NCBI RefSeq assembly: GCF_025642975.1
Contig: NZ_JANZKJ010000001.1
Span: 744,001-808,000 of the forward strand
Length of the DNA: 64,000 bases
Origin: Pseudomonas sp. RIT-PI-S
GTDB taxonomy: Bacteria > Pseudomonadota > Gammaproteobacteria > Pseudomonadales > Pseudomonadaceae
Reading direction: 5' to 3'
Shown here piece after piece: positions 42,409 to 51,218 of the stretch. Each line of letters opens with the position of its first letter. Position 1 is the stretch's first letter. Both the position numbers and the translations under genes were made by a program. The notes beneath the pieces were generated by a model. It was not told the DNA's origin, ran no database searches, and was given only the letters and a program-made list of their open reading frames with translations.

Positions 42409-43851
42409 ATGACCGAAGTCGAAGTCACAAATCGGCAAGAAAGCCTGCAGGACCGTCTAGGTCAGGTCGTTGAGCTGCTGCATAAGCAGCGAGTGGTCGA
42501 GGACCTGACGCACCGGCAGGAAGGGCAGCACCAGGCGCTGGTCGAAAACCTCGTGCATCGGCAAAACCTTGTGGAGCTGCAGCGCAAGCTCGATGAGCTG
42601 CATTCCGCCGACATTGCCTACATCCTCGAAGCGCTGCCGCTTCATGATCGCCTTACCGTATGGCAGTTGGTCAAGGCCGAGCGGGATGGCGACATCCTCC
42701 TTGAAGTGTCCGATGCGGTCCGCGAAACGCTCATCGCTGACATGGAGGACCACGAGCTGCTCGCCGCGGCCAAGGAAATGGATGCCGATGAGCTGGCGGA
42801 CCTGGCGCCGGAGCTGCCGCGGGACGTCGTCCATGAACTGATGGAAAGCCTTGATGCGCAGCAGCGCGAGCGAGTGCGCTCGGCGTTGAGCTACGAGGAC
42901 GATCAGGTGGGCGCGTTGATGGACTTCGAAATGGTGACGATTCGCGAGGACGTGACCCTGGAGGTCGTGTTGCGCTACTTGCGCCGCCTGCGTGAGCTGC
43001 CCGGCCATACCGACAAGGTATTCGTCGTCGACCAGGATGGTGTGCTCAAAGGCGTGCTGCCGGTCAAGCGCTTGCTAGTCAACGACCCCGACAAGCGCGT
43101 GGCCGATGTCATGGCCAACGACCCGGTCACGTTTCACCCCGATGCAGACGCCTACGAGGCTGCCCAGGCATTCGAGCGCTATGACTTGGTATCCGCGCCC
43201 GTGGTCGACAAGAACCGTCGCCTGATCGGCCGTCTGACCATCGACGAGATGGTCGACCTCATCCGGGAAGAAAGCGAAAGCGAAGTGCTCAACATGGCTG
43301 GCTTGCGCGAGGAAGAAGACATCTTCGCCTCGGTCTGGCGGTCCCTGCGCAATCGTTGGTCTTGGCTTGCAATAAACCTCATCACGGCGTTCATTGCCTC
43401 TCGTGTGATCGGCTTGTTCGAAGGCTCTATCGAGCGATTGGTGGCGCTTGCGGCGTTGATGCCGATCGTGGCAGGGATCGGTGGCAACTCCGGTAACCAG
43501 ACCATCACGATGATTGTGCGGGCCATGGCGCTGGACCAGGTCAGTACCGGTAATACTCGGCGGCTGCTTAAGAAAGAATTGTCGGTGGCAGTGTTGAACG
43601 GGCTGATCTGGGGGGGCGTGATCGGGATGGTTGCCTGGCTGCTATATCACAGTTGGTCATTAGGCCTGGTGATGACGGCCGCCATGACGCTGAACCTGCT
43701 GTTGGCAGCATTTATGGGTGTCGTGATCCCGATGTCGTTGGCAAAGCTCGGAAAGGACCCTGCCATGGGCTCGAGCGTAATGATCACGGCCATGACAGAC
43801 AGTGGGGGGTTCTTTATTTTCCTGGGCCTGGCAACCCTGTTCCTCATGTAA
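42409..43851 (+). CDS. mgtE: Magnesium transporter MgtE
   Basis: A 480-residue Mg2+ channel/transporter. An N-terminal helical superfamily domain of about 260 residues (MgtE N domain with repeated LHSADIAYILEALP-type helices) is followed by two CBS domains (RVADVMANDPVTFHPDADAYEAA, LIGRLTIDEMVDLI), a connecting helix and five membrane helices with IAGIGGNSGNQTITMIVR-type pore residues (GGNSGNQ). The ATG at 42409 has GGAG upstream; the in-frame ATG at 42361 is less likely. MgtE has been linked to virulence gene control through RsmY/Z in P. aeruginosa. Confidence 0.94.
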   Translation: MTEVEVTNRQESLQDRLGQVVELLHKQRVVEDLTHRQEGQHQALVENLVHRQNLVELQRKLDELHSADIAYILEALPLHDRLTVWQLVKAERDGDILLEVSDAVRETLIADMEDHELLAAAKEMDADELADLAPELPRDVVHELMESLDAQQRERVRSALSYEDDQVGALMDFEMVTIREDVTLEVVLRYLRRLRELPGHTDKVFVVDQDGVLKGVLPVKRLLVNDPDKRVADVMANDPVTFHPDADAYEAAQAFERYDLVSAPVVDKNRRLIGRLTIDEMVDLIREESESEVLNMAGLREEEDIFASVWRSLRNRWSWLAINLITAFIASRVIGLFEGSIERLVALAALMPIVAGIGGNSGNQTITMIVRAMALDQVSTGNTRRLLKKELSVAVLNGLIWGGVIGMVAWLLYHSWSLGLVMTAAMTLNLLLAAFMGVVIPMSLAKLGKDPAMGSSVMITAMTDSGGFFIFLGLATLFLM

Positions 43852-43868
43852 GCTCGGCGCAAGCCAAT

Positions 43869-43900
43869 AAAAAAGGCCAGCTGAGATGCTGGCCTTTTTT
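43869..43900. terminator. Bidirectional terminator mgtE/amrZ
   Basis: AAAAAAGGCCAGC and GCTGGCCTTTTTT form a 13-bp stem with T-runs in both directions, between the convergent mgtE and amrZ. Confidence 0.92.
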
Positions 43901-43932
43901 ATGTGCGCGTTATGCGCGGCGCCCTTCGGTAT

Positions 43933-44265
43933 TCAGGAAGCATCGGCGTCGGCGGCAAGCTCCACGTCGTGCGCGATCAGCGCAATGAGTGCATTTTGCT
44001 GGCGATGGGTAAGTTGACGGAAGCGCTGCAGCAGTTCGCGCTCATGGAGCGACAGCTCCGGGCTATCAAGGCGCATGCTCAGCTCTTCGCCGAGCGCACC
44101 CTCTTGAATGAGGCTCTGCTCCAGCCGCGCGATGATCTCGGAGTTCATGCTGCGGTGGTGGGTCCGGGCGACCTCAGCGATGCGTTCGCGCATGCCATCA
44201 GGAAGGCGGACGACGAACTTGTCTGCGGTGCGGCTGGAATAGACTGCCTGTTTCATTGGGCGCAT
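43933..44265 (-). CDS. amrZ: Ribbon-helix-helix regulator AmrZ (AlgZ)
   Basis: A 110-residue Arc/MetJ-type DNA-binding protein. The ribbon-helix-helix [20 protein letters not shown] with [21 protein letters not shown] is nearly identical to AmrZ of P. aeruginosa, including the basic Lys/Val/Arg strand residues that read DNA. The C-terminal tetramerisation region [26 protein letters not shown] is also conserved. AmrZ switches between flagellar motility and alginate/exopolysaccharide production and represses its own promoter. It ends at the bidirectional terminator shared with mgtE. Confidence 0.95.
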   Translation of the reverse strand: MRPMKQAVYSSRTADKFVVRLPDGMRERIAEVARTHHRSMNSEIIARLEQSLIQEGALGEELSMRLDSPELSLHERELLQRFRQLTHRQQNALIALIAHDVELAADADAS

Positions 44266-44737
44266 ATAGTTAACCGGTTAAGTTCAGGAAAGCGGTTCCT
44301 CGGAGCGGGCCGCAGGATGTGGGTACGACAGTCATTTTTGCCAAATGTTCCGCCGAAAACGTCGTTTGGCCGAACATTATGCCTGTTGTACGCCATAACC
44401 TTGGCGCCAATTCTGTGACAAATTCTGAACCGAACGAAGGCTCTTCGCCAGTACCTAAAATCTGAAATGTGGACTGGTTCGGAAAAATGGCATTTAGCCA
44501 GCCCGAGAGCAACCAAATGCCGCTGCGTACTTGCTCGGTTGGACGTTGCATAGGCCGCCATGGACACGTTGGTTTTTTGCCGGCCCGTAAAGGGCGCGGT
44601 AACCTAGCGAGGTGTTCCCGAGTTAACCGCTGGCAGTGGAGCAGACGGCCAACGCTTGCGATACCTGGGAAACACAACATTAGACAGCATAGTGGCAATT
44701 AGGCTATTGGCGAGTACAGCATCAAGGGGCGGACGAA
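44266..44737. other. Long intergenic region amrZ/phnN
   Basis: 472 bases without a supported gene and with AT-richer patches. Near amrZ lie ATGTTC (44344-44349) and GAACAT (44371-44376), an inverted pair around a GCCGAAAACG segment, and TTAACCGGTTAA (44270-44281), a perfect palindrome next to the amrZ start. These are candidate AmrZ auto-operator or activator sites. A frame on the minus strand (44270-44698) has no ribosome site or family resemblance. Confidence 0.45.
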
Positions 44738-45325
44738 ATGCAGCGAGGGCGGCTGATCTATCTGATGGGAGCGTCCGGCTCCGGTAAAGATAGCCTCATT
44801 GAGGCAGCGCGCCACGCGCTGCACGAGCGGGGCATCGAGGTGGTGCGCCGAGTGATCACCCGTTCTGCCGAAGCCAGTGGTGAGCAAGCCATGGGTGTCA
44901 GCCAGGAAGCCTTCGAGCAGATGGTGGCGCAGGGGCGTTTTGCGTTGAACTGGAGTGCCAATGGCTTACTGTATGGAATTCCAATAGAGATCGAGCAGGC
45001 ACTGGCGGCGGGGCGCTGGGTGCTGATGAACGGATCGAGAGGATACCTACCGCACGCCCTGGTGAAATACCCGGACCTTCTGGTGGTGCTGGTGACTGTT
45101 AATAGCGAAGCGTTACGTCAGCGGCTGTTTGCTCGAGGGCGAGAAACCCCGGCGGAAATCGAGGCCCGGCTGGCACGCAACGACCGGCTGCATCATACGG
45201 GGGCGGCGTGGCGGGGGGAAGCCCCGCAAGTCTATAGTGTCGACAACTCAACCACGTTGCAGGCGGCGACGGCCGCTTTGCTCACGCTGATCGATCAGCA
45301 GCGGATCAGCGCAACTGAGGATTGA
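44738..45325 (+). CDS. phnN: Ribose 1,5-bisphosphokinase PhnN
   Basis: A 195-residue kinase of the guanylate-kinase fold. It converts ribose 1,5-bisphosphate to PRPP in the C-P lyase phosphonate pathway. Walker A is GASGSGKDS (residues 11-19), and RVITRSAEASGEQAMGVSQEAF, FALNWSANGLLYGIP and ARLARNDRL follow the family. No other phn gene is adjacent in the window. It stands on the other strand from, and far downstream of, amrZ. The ribosome site is weak. Confidence 0.88.
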   Translation: MQRGRLIYLMGASGSGKDSLIEAARHALHERGIEVVRRVITRSAEASGEQAMGVSQEAFEQMVAQGRFALNWSANGLLYGIPIEIEQALAAGRWVLMNGSRGYLPHALVKYPDLLVVLVTVNSEALRQRLFARGRETPAEIEARLARNDRLHHTGAAWRGEAPQVYSVDNSTTLQAATAALLTLIDQQRISATED

Positions 45326-45491
45326 AACGTATACGTTTTCCTCGAATCAGCGCCAGCACGAACAACACCGCGCAGCCCAGGCTGAGGCTGAGCAGCAAGT
45401 TGGTGACAATGCTGGCGGGGTAGGGGACCACGGCGGCGGCAAGAAAGCACAGCAGGGTGCCCGACAGGAAAATCATTGCGGACCTGGACAT
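45306..45491 (-). CDS. Small two-helix membrane protein
   Basis: A 61-residue hydrophobic protein, MSRSAMIFLSGTLLCFLAAAV then a second hydrophobic stretch (NLLLSLSLGCAVLFVLALI) and a basic end KRIRFNPQLR. It overlaps the 3' end of phnN by 20 bases tail to tail. GCAGG lies upstream of the start. I do not recognise the family; it probably shares a transcript with the next upstream ORF. Confidence 0.6.
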   Translation of the reverse strand: MSRSAMIFLSGTLLCFLAAAVVPYPASIVTNLLLSLSLGCAVLFVLALIRGKRIRFNPQLR

Positions 45492-45503
45492 ATCGAACCT
45501 GCG

Positions 45504-45758
45504 TTAGAAAGTGAAGCGATCAAGGCGGCGAGCGGGCGTCTGCAGCATTTCTTCCGCCACCGGGGCATTCGCTGCCAATGCAGTGGCAGGGCTGAGCTCA
45601 TGCATACCTGCACGCTGTGCCATTGGCCGCTGTACCCAGTCATGCAGATCCACATGCGCCTGGGCATCGTGCGCCGGCGCAAAAAAATGAAACGAAACCA
45701 TCGTGACCATGGCCAAAGCATTCAGAAGGTAGAGGGCGGCGTTCATCCATGTCTCCAA
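45504..45758 (-). CDS. Small hypothetical protein with one membrane segment
   Basis: An 84-residue protein. Its start METWMNAALYLLNALAMVTMVSFHFFAP looks like a membrane anchor or uncleaved signal, followed by a polar Ala/His/Gln-rich region ending TPARRLDRFTF. It is 12 bases upstream of the small membrane protein gene on the same strand. GGAGACATGG overlaps the start region, supporting the ATG. Function unknown. Confidence 0.6.
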   Translation of the reverse strand: METWMNAALYLLNALAMVTMVSFHFFAPAHDAQAHVDLHDWVQRPMAQRAGMHELSPATALAANAPVAEEMLQTPARRLDRFTF

Positions 45759-45885
45759 TGTGGTGTAGCTAGCTGACCATTCACAGGTGCCGACTAAAGC
45801 GGTAGCAGCGCTCGTGCCAACTGCTCTGTGAATAAAAATCCTTTTTAAATCAATACCTTATAAGCACAATCTAGAAGCTCTTGCA

Positions 45886-45970
45886 TGCATTGTGCATTGT
45901 TTGACGCTTTCACCCGTGCACATTGCACGAATACCCTCTCTAAAGTCTAGATGCGACACGGCAATGTGCC
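45886..45970. promoter_or_regulatory. Three related TGCA-N3-TGCA palindromes
   Basis: Three operator-like sites share the core GCAC(A)ATTGC in one orientation or the other: TGCATTGTGCA (45886-45896), CGTGCACATTGCACG (45915-45929, perfect 6-bp arms) and CGGCAATGTGCCG (45959-45971, perfect 5-bp arms). Centres are 31 and 43 bases apart, close to whole helical turns. They lie in the 379-base AT-richer gap 45759-46137, which holds no gene, between the small membrane ORFs and tRNA-Arg(CCU). Confidence 0.5.
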
Positions 45971-46137
45971 GCTATTGCTTAGAACTTTTTGGCTTGCATC
46001 ACCCCACGATTATGATGCCCTGCAGTGGTTTGCATCTCGCGAAGCGGGGTGATAGATTTGCAGCCGCTTTTCCAAGGCCCTATGCCTGGCTGCGCCCCCG
46101 TGATGGGAATCATTGATTCTCTTGGGTTTTGGTACTT

Positions 46138-46212
46138 GTCCTTGTAGTTCAACGGATAGAACGGGGCCCTCCTAAGGCTCAGATGCAGGTTCGATTCCTG
46201 CCGGGGACACCA
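46138..46212 (+). tRNA. tRNA-Arg(CCU)
   Basis: A 75-base tRNA with acceptor GTCCTTG/CGGGGAC (two G-T pairs), D arm GTTC/GAAC, anticodon loop CTCCTAA (anticodon CCU), T arm CAGGTTCGATTCCTG and encoded CCA. This tRNA is a common integration site in Pseudomonas, but no integrase or att repeat is visible here. Confidence 0.95.
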
Positions 46213-46356
46213 CGCCACCCTCCTTTGCATTTCAGCCACCTTTGCCACGATCGAGCAGCCGTTAGGCAGCCGACGACGCACGCCTGTGGCCTTCGACACT
46301 CACGCTCCATAACCCGCCACCGAGGCATCCGGGCGCACTGATCAAGTGCTCTGAAG

Positions 46357-46372
46357 TGGACCAATAGGTCCG
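46357..46372. promoter_or_regulatory. RutR-like operator upstream of rutG
   Basis: TGGACCAATAGGTCCG closely fits the RutR palindrome TTGACCAnnTGGTCAA, 162 bases before rutG and adjoining a second gene-free stretch from 46213. Confidence 0.75.
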
Positions 46373-46399
46373 CCGATTTATGCGCGATTCGCTATCTCC

Positions 46400-46537
46400 T
46401 TGTTTATCCACGCCTTCGCCTCCCTGGCATGCATTCTGCTGAGCGCCTGTGGCTTATGGCCGATGGATCAGGCAGCCCGCCATGGCGTACCTGACACTGC
46501 CGGGATGAACTCAACTCAAGGGGTGGACGCTAAATGA
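46400..46537 (+). CDS. Possible tiny lipoprotein overlapping rutG start
   Basis: An open frame whose stop (46535-46537) overlaps the rutG ATG by the ATGA arrangement. Taken from TTG at 46400 it encodes about 45 residues: a hydrophobic segment ending in the lipobox LSAC (Cys17), then a short polar tail GLWPMDQAARHGVPD and onward. No ATG or GTG in this frame precedes the lipobox, and no Shine-Dalgarno is seen before the TTG; the frame is open back to about 46355. It may be a real small lipoprotein with a non-standard start, a decayed gene or chance. Confidence 0.25.
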   Translation: MFIHAFASLACILLSACGLWPMDQAARHGVPDTAGMNSTQGVDAK

Positions 46538-47859
46538 ATAACCCGTTTTCCTGGTCGATCAATGCCAAGCGCGGCGCAATCATCGCGCCCAACGAGCGCC
46601 TACCCTGGCCACAGACCATTGTGCTGGGCATCCAGCATGTGTTCGCTATGTTTGGCGCCACCTTGCTAGCACCTTTGCTGATGGGGCTGGACTCCAACGT
46701 AGCGGTGCTCATGAGCGGAGTGGCCACTTTGGTGTTCTTTATGGTCACACGCGGTAAGGTCCCGAGTTTTCTTGGCTCCAGCTTCGCTTTTATCGGAGCG
46801 GTTAGCGCGGCGACTGCGTATGCCGGCAGCGGGCCGAACCTTAATATTCCCCTTGCGTTGGGTGGGGTGGTGCTTTGTGGGCTGGTATACGTGGCTATTG
46901 GCATCGTCGTGCAGGCGGTCGGCGTAAGCTGGATCGAACACATCACGCCGCCCGTGGTGACTGGCACGGTGGTGGCCGTCATCGGGTTGAACCTGGCCAG
47001 CGTACCGATCAAAACCATGGCCTTTTCCAATTTTGACACCTGGATGCAGCTGATTACCTTCGTTTGTGTCGCTTGCATTGCCGTCTTCACAGCAGGGTTG
47101 CTGCAGCGAATGCTGTTATTGGCCGGGCTGGTAGCCGCCACGCTGATCTACTTCGTGCTCGCCAACGTGCTGGGCCTGGGCCATCCCATTGATCTTGGCC
47201 GTATCGCCACCGCGCCTTGGGTGGGAATCCCCGCTTTCCAGGCGCCTGTATTCACGATGTCCGCAGCGCTGTTGATTGTTCCGGTAGTGGTCATCCTGAT
47301 TGCGGAAAACCTGGGGCATATCAAAGCCATCGCCTCGATTACCGGGCAAAACCTGGACAGCTCCATTGGCCGCGCGTTTATCGGCGATGGCATCGCCACG
47401 GTACTGAGCGGCGGTGTGGGAGGGGCTGGTATGACCACCTACGCGGAGAACATTGGCGTTATGGCTGCCACAAAGGTGTATTCCACCGCGTTGTTTACCG
47501 TCGCGGGCATCGTGGCCATTATCTTGGGGTTCTCCCCCAAGTTTGGCGCTGTGGTGCAAACCATTCCGGTACCTGTGATGGGCGGGGTGTCGATCGTGGT
47601 GTTCGGCCTGATTGCCATCGCCGGAGCAAGGATCTGGGTGGAGAATAACGTCGACTTCTCTGACAGCCGTAATCTACTGGTGGCGGCGATTCCGCTGGTG
47701 CTCGGTACCGGCGACTTTACCCTTCATATCGGAGGCTTCGCCCTGGCCGGGCTAGGCACTGCAACCTTCGGCGCGATCTTGCTGAACCAACTGCTGAACC
47801 GCCGATCGACCACACGTAACAGCGCCTTGGACGAGCCTGCCTCCTTGGCATCGAAGTAA
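46534..47859 (+). CDS. rutG: Pyrimidine permease RutG
   Basis: A 441-residue nucleobase:cation symporter-2 family protein with 14 helices, importing uracil. It closely follows E. coli RutG: APNERLPWPQTIVLGIQH, MFGATLLAPLLMGLD, GSSFAFIGAV, ITPPVVTGTVVAVIGLNLA, VVVILIAENLGHIKAIASITG, and GGAGMTTYAENIGVMAATKVYS. AAGGGGTGG precedes the ATG. The gene is convergent with rutR and separated from rutABCDF, but shares a RutR-type operator. Confidence 0.93.
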   Translation: MNNPFSWSINAKRGAIIAPNERLPWPQTIVLGIQHVFAMFGATLLAPLLMGLDSNVAVLMSGVATLVFFMVTRGKVPSFLGSSFAFIGAVSAATAYAGSGPNLNIPLALGGVVLCGLVYVAIGIVVQAVGVSWIEHITPPVVTGTVVAVIGLNLASVPIKTMAFSNFDTWMQLITFVCVACIAVFTAGLLQRMLLLAGLVAATLIYFVLANVLGLGHPIDLGRIATAPWVGIPAFQAPVFTMSAALLIVPVVVILIAENLGHIKAIASITGQNLDSSIGRAFIGDGIATVLSGGVGGAGMTTYAENIGVMAATKVYSTALFTVAGIVAIILGFSPKFGAVVQTIPVPVMGGVSIVVFGLIAIAGARIWVENNVDFSDSRNLLVAAIPLVLGTGDFTLHIGGFALAGLGTATFGAILLNQLLNRRSTTRNSALDEPASLASK

Positions 47860-47870
47860 GCGCGGCCTCT

Positions 47871-47890
47871 GCCCAGGCTAAGGCCTGGGC
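47871..47890. terminator. Convergent hairpin rutG/rutR
   Basis: GCCCAGGC-TAAG-GCCTGGGC is a perfect 8-bp stem that overlaps the rutR stop codon between the convergent genes. No T-run. Confidence 0.55.
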
Positions 47891-48636
47891 TTGATGCCGT
47901 TGAAGATCAGCCCTTTGATGTTTTCCAGGGTCTGAGTGAAAAACTCAGGGTCGGCGAGGGTCTTTCCGGTGACCGCCTGCACTTGAGTGCTGAAGTCCGC
48001 ATAGTGCTGCGTGGTGCTCCACAGATTAAAAATCAGATGGTAAGGGTCTATCCTTTCCAGCTTGCCGGCTTCGATCCATTCCCCAATCACCTGGACTTTC
48101 ATAGCCACCAACTCGCGCAGTGGCTGTTCGAGTTGAGCGCTGATCAACGGCGCCCCTTGCATGATCTCCATGCAGAAGAGTTTCGACTCCGCCGGATGGT
48201 CCCGGGAGAGTTCCAGCTTTACCCGGATGTATTCGCCTATGGCTTCGATGGGGTCTTGCTCGGCACTGAACCCGCGAAGCGGATGCAACCAGACTTCCAG
48301 CAAATGCTCGAGCACGCTGACGTAAAGATCTTCCTTGCTGCCGAAGTAATAAAGCAGGTTGGTTTTCGAAACATCTGCGGCAGTTGCCACCTGCTCCAGG
48401 CTGGTGCCATGCAGCCCATACATTGAAAATAATTTCAGTGCCGCCTGGATAATTACCGTGCGCTTGTTTTCGACCAATTGCGCGCGCCGGCTCTGCGCTT
48501 TCTCGCTCATCTTTCGGGCAGGCTTTTTCCCTGCGACGTTCCGTTCAGCTACAACTTTGGCCCGCGCGTTGTTGGCGAGTGCCTTTGCCGGCTGCTTGCG
48601 CGTTGGGCCTTCTCCATCAGGCGTTGTACTTTTCAC
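47878..48636 (-). CDS. rutR: TetR-family regulator RutR
   Basis: A TetR-type repressor of pyrimidine degradation that releases DNA on binding uracil or thymine. The helix-turn-helix is GLHGTSLEQVATAADVSKTNLLYYFGSKEDLY, and the ligand domain shows KLELSRDHPAESKLFCMEIMQGAP, LIFNLWSTTQHYADFSTQV and TGKTLADPEFF, all very close to E. coli RutR. The start is uncertain: GTG at 48636 gives 252 residues with a Lys/Arg-rich N-terminal extension, and ATG at 48510 gives 210, nearer the usual length. The longer frame to 48771 is unlikely. Two RutR boxes lie nearby. Confidence 0.9.
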   Translation of the reverse strand: MKSTTPDGEGPTRKQPAKALANNARAKVVAERNVAGKKPARKMSEKAQSRRAQLVENKRTVIIQAALKLFSMYGLHGTSLEQVATAADVSKTNLLYYFGSKEDLYVSVLEHLLEVWLHPLRGFSAEQDPIEAIGEYIRVKLELSRDHPAESKLFCMEIMQGAPLISAQLEQPLRELVAMKVQVIGEWIEAGKLERIDPYHLIFNLWSTTQHYADFSTQVQAVTGKTLADPEFFTQTLENIKGLIFNGIKPRP

Positions 48637-48786
48637 AGATCGGTCCGGGTTGCAAATCGGTCGGGCATTGTAGCAGCCCCCTCGAGAAATGAACGAGACA
48701 CTCCGCTCCGCTTCCGGTAGCGCGCACTGAAAATGAGCCCGGCGCCTCAGCACTGTGCGGAGCAGGGCCAACCGAATGGTCCTGAG

Positions 48787-48802
48787 TGGACCATTTGGTC
48801 TG
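48787..48802. promoter_or_regulatory. RutR-like operator between rutR and rutA
   Basis: TGGACCATTTGGTCTG fits TTGACCAnnTGGTCAA with perfect inner arms (GACCA/TGGTC). It lies in the divergent rutR-rutA interval, 123 bases before rutA. Confidence 0.8.
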
Positions 48803-48924
48803 AATTAACCGATTGTAAATTCACAACTGGATGATTAATAAGGTTTTTTATTTTATGGCATAGCTTGTGCTGTATCCGGGAGGAACGTTGCCATTCATTC
48901 AAATCAACGGGCCCGGAGGTGTTT

Positions 48925-50043
48925 ATGAAAGTCGGTATTTTTATTCCCATCGGAAACAACGGGTGGTTAATTTCCGAAAACGCGCCTCAGTACAAACCCA
49001 CCTTCGAACTTAACAAGCAAATTGCCCAGTGCGCAGAGGCTTATGGCCTGGACTTTCTCTTGTCGATGATCAAGTTGCGTGGCTTCGGCGGCAAAACAGA
49101 GTTCTGGGACCATAATCTTGAGTCTTTCACGTTGATGGCTGGCCTGGCTGCGGTCACTACGAAGATCAAGCTTTTTGCCACGGCGCCCTCGCTGGCACTG
49201 CCCCCTGCCATCGTCGCGCGGATGGCGTCCACCATCGACTCGATCTCCAACGGCCGGTTTGGCGTGAACCTGGTGACCGGTTGGCAACGGCCAGAGTATT
49301 CGCAGATGGGCCTGTGGCCCGGCGATGAATTCTTCAGCACCCGGTACCAGTACCTGGCTGAATACATACAGGTGCTGCGCGACCTGTGGGAGCGCGGTCA
49401 GTCAGACTTCAAGGGTGATCATTTCACCATGGACGATTGCCGGTTGAGCCCACGGCCCCAGGCGCCCATGAAGGTCATCTGTGCCGGCCAAAGCGATGCC
49501 GGCATGGCGTTTTCCGCCGACCATGCCGACTACAATTTTTGCTTCGGCAAAGGCATCAACACCCCCAAGGCGTTCGCGCCGGCTGCGCAGAAGCTTATCC
49601 AGGCCACAGAAGTCAGTGGCCGCAAGGTCAGCACCTACGTACTGATGATGGTCATTGCTGATGAAACCGACGAGGCGGCCTGGGCCAAGTGGGAACATTA
49701 CAAGGCCGGTGTCGATGAAGAAGCAGTGGCGTGGCTAGGCGTTCAAGGCGGGGCAGATAAAACCTCTGGCGCAGACACCAACGTGCGGCAAATGGCAGAC
49801 CGCACCTGCGCAGTGAATATCAATATGGGCACGCTGGTGGGCTCCTATGCCGCCGTGGCCCGCATGCTCGACCAGGTTGCCGAGGTTGAGGGGACCGAGG
49901 GCGTACTGTTGACCTTCGACCATTTCGTCGAGGGCGTCGAAGCTTTCGGCACGCGCATCCAGCCGCTGATGACCAGCCGGATCGACGCGCACACCCCGGT
50001 GCCGTCGCAGGCAAGGAACATCTCGGCCGCGGTGGGGGCATAG
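48925..50043 (+). CDS. rutA: Pyrimidine monooxygenase RutA
   Basis: A 372-residue flavin-dependent, luciferase-fold enzyme that opens the uracil ring to ureidoacrylate peracid with FMNH2 from RutF. The start [27 protein letters not shown] and [22 protein letters not shown], with [17 protein letters not shown], are diagnostic. The ATG at 48925 follows GGAGGTG; an upstream in-frame ATG at 48865 is not needed. First gene of rutABCDF. Confidence 0.95.
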   Translation: MKVGIFIPIGNNGWLISENAPQYKPTFELNKQIAQCAEAYGLDFLLSMIKLRGFGGKTEFWDHNLESFTLMAGLAAVTTKIKLFATAPSLALPPAIVARMASTIDSISNGRFGVNLVTGWQRPEYSQMGLWPGDEFFSTRYQYLAEYIQVLRDLWERGQSDFKGDHFTMDDCRLSPRPQAPMKVICAGQSDAGMAFSADHADYNFCFGKGINTPKAFAPAAQKLIQATEVSGRKVSTYVLMMVIADETDEAAWAKWEHYKAGVDEEAVAWLGVQGGADKTSGADTNVRQMADRTCAVNINMGTLVGSYAAVARMLDQVAEVEGTEGVLLTFDHFVEGVEAFGTRIQPLMTSRIDAHTPVPSQARNISAAVGA

Positions 50044-50045
50044 CC

Positions 50046-50804
50046 ATGGGTATCAAGCAGAACCTTACCCTGAGCTCCAACACACCAGCGGGTATTGCCA
50101 ACCTTGGCAACACCCAGCCCTGGGTGCTCCCGGCACGGCCAGAACCGCTGTTCTTGCATGCCAGCAATACCGCATTAGTCGTGGTGGACATGCAGAACGC
50201 CTATGCCTCGGTGGGTGGTTACGTGGATTCGGCCGGCTTCGATATTGGCGGTGCCCAAGGGGTGATCGACAACGTGGGCAAAGCGATCACGGCGGCCCGC
50301 GCTGCAGGCATAACGATCGTGTACCTGCAAAATGGTTGGGACAACCAGTACGTGGAGGCAGGCGGGCCAGGCTCGCCCAACTGGTACAAGTCCAACGCGC
50401 TGAAAACGATGCGCAAGCATCCAGAACTGCAGGGCAAGTTCCTCGCCAAGGGCGGCTGGGATTATGAAATGGTCGCGGCACTCACGCCCCAACAGAACGA
50501 CATCGTGGTGGCCAAAACCCGCTACAGCGGCTTCTTCAATAGCAACCTGGATAGCACGCTGCGTGCCCGTGGCATCCGAAACCTGGTGTTCACCGGCATT
50601 GCCACCAATGTGTGTGTGGAGTCCACCCTGCGCGATGCCTTTCACCTCGAATACTTCGGTGTGATGCTCGAGGATGCCACCCATGAGCTCGGCGGCGCGG
50701 CAATCCAGGCTGGCGCCGTTTACAACATCGAGACGTTCTTCGGCTGGGTCTCGACCGTCGAGGCGTTCGTAAACGTGGTAAGCGCCGAACACCCCATGCA
50801 ATGA
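50046..50804 (+). CDS. rutB: Ureidoacrylate amidohydrolase RutB
   Basis: A 252-residue isochorismatase-fold hydrolase that splits ureidoacrylate (peracid) to carbamate and aminoacrylate. The catalytic triad is Asp48 in VVVDMQNAY, Lys157 in VAKTRYSGF and Cys190 in [16 protein letters not shown]. It starts two bases after rutA. The N-terminal ~35 residues are longer than the core fold, as in other proteobacterial RutB. Confidence 0.94.
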   Translation: MGIKQNLTLSSNTPAGIANLGNTQPWVLPARPEPLFLHASNTALVVVDMQNAYASVGGYVDSAGFDIGGAQGVIDNVGKAITAARAAGITIVYLQNGWDNQYVEAGGPGSPNWYKSNALKTMRKHPELQGKFLAKGGWDYEMVAALTPQQNDIVVAKTRYSGFFNSNLDSTLRARGIRNLVFTGIATNVCVESTLRDAFHLEYFGVMLEDATHELGGAAIQAGAVYNIETFFGWVSTVEAFVNVVSAEHPMQ

Positions 50805-50825
50805 CTTCTCCATGAGGGACCGCAA

Positions 50826-51218
50826 ATGCCTAAGCAAGCCATTATTCCACCCGGCACCACCGCCCCCATTGGCCCGTTCGTGCCGGGTACCTGCGCGGAC
50901 GGCATCGTCTATGTCGCCGGAACGCTGGCATTCGACGCCAACAACAACGTTGTTCATGTGGGCGACGCCGCTGCGCAAACCCGTCACGTACTCGACACCA
51001 TCAAGCGGGTGATCGAGACCGCAGGCGGGGCCATGGAGGATGTCACGTTCAATCATGTGTTCCTTAAACACTGGGAGGACTATCCCGCGATCAACGCGGT
51101 GTATGCCGAGTATTTCCCCGGGGTAAAGCCGGCCCGGTATTGCGTTCAGGTGGGGTTGGTGAAGCCTGAAGCGCTGGTGGAGATCGCCAGCGTGGCACAT
51201 GTAGGCAGGCCCGGATGA
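50826..51218 (+). CDS. rutC: Aminoacrylate peracid reductase/deaminase RutC
   Basis: A 130-residue RidA (YjgF/Rid) family protein, now best viewed as accelerating aminoacrylate breakdown to malonic semialdehyde. [25 protein letters not shown] and the Arg near [22 protein letters not shown] are family features. It overlaps rutD by four bases. Confidence 0.93.
   Translation: MPKQAIIPPGTTAPIGPFVPGTCADGIVYVAGTLAFDANNNVVHVGDAAAQTRHVLDTIKRVIETAGGAMEDVTFNHVFLKHWEDYPAINAVYAEYFPGVKPARYCVQVGLVKPEALVEIASVAHVGRPG

Noticed and set aside
44270..44698. 142-codon minus-strand frame upstream of amrZ
   Set aside because: No ribosome site, unusual composition for the genome, and it covers the expected amrZ promoter.
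45886..45970. NtrC enhancer interpretation of the TGCA palindromes
   Set aside because: NtrC sites need about nine bases between the TGCA-like arms; here the spacing is three, and no sigma-54 promoter lies nearby.
46138..46533. Genomic island inserted at tRNA-Arg(CCU)
   Set aside because: No integrase, no repeated tRNA 3' end and no mobile genes are in the window; rut genes follow with normal composition.
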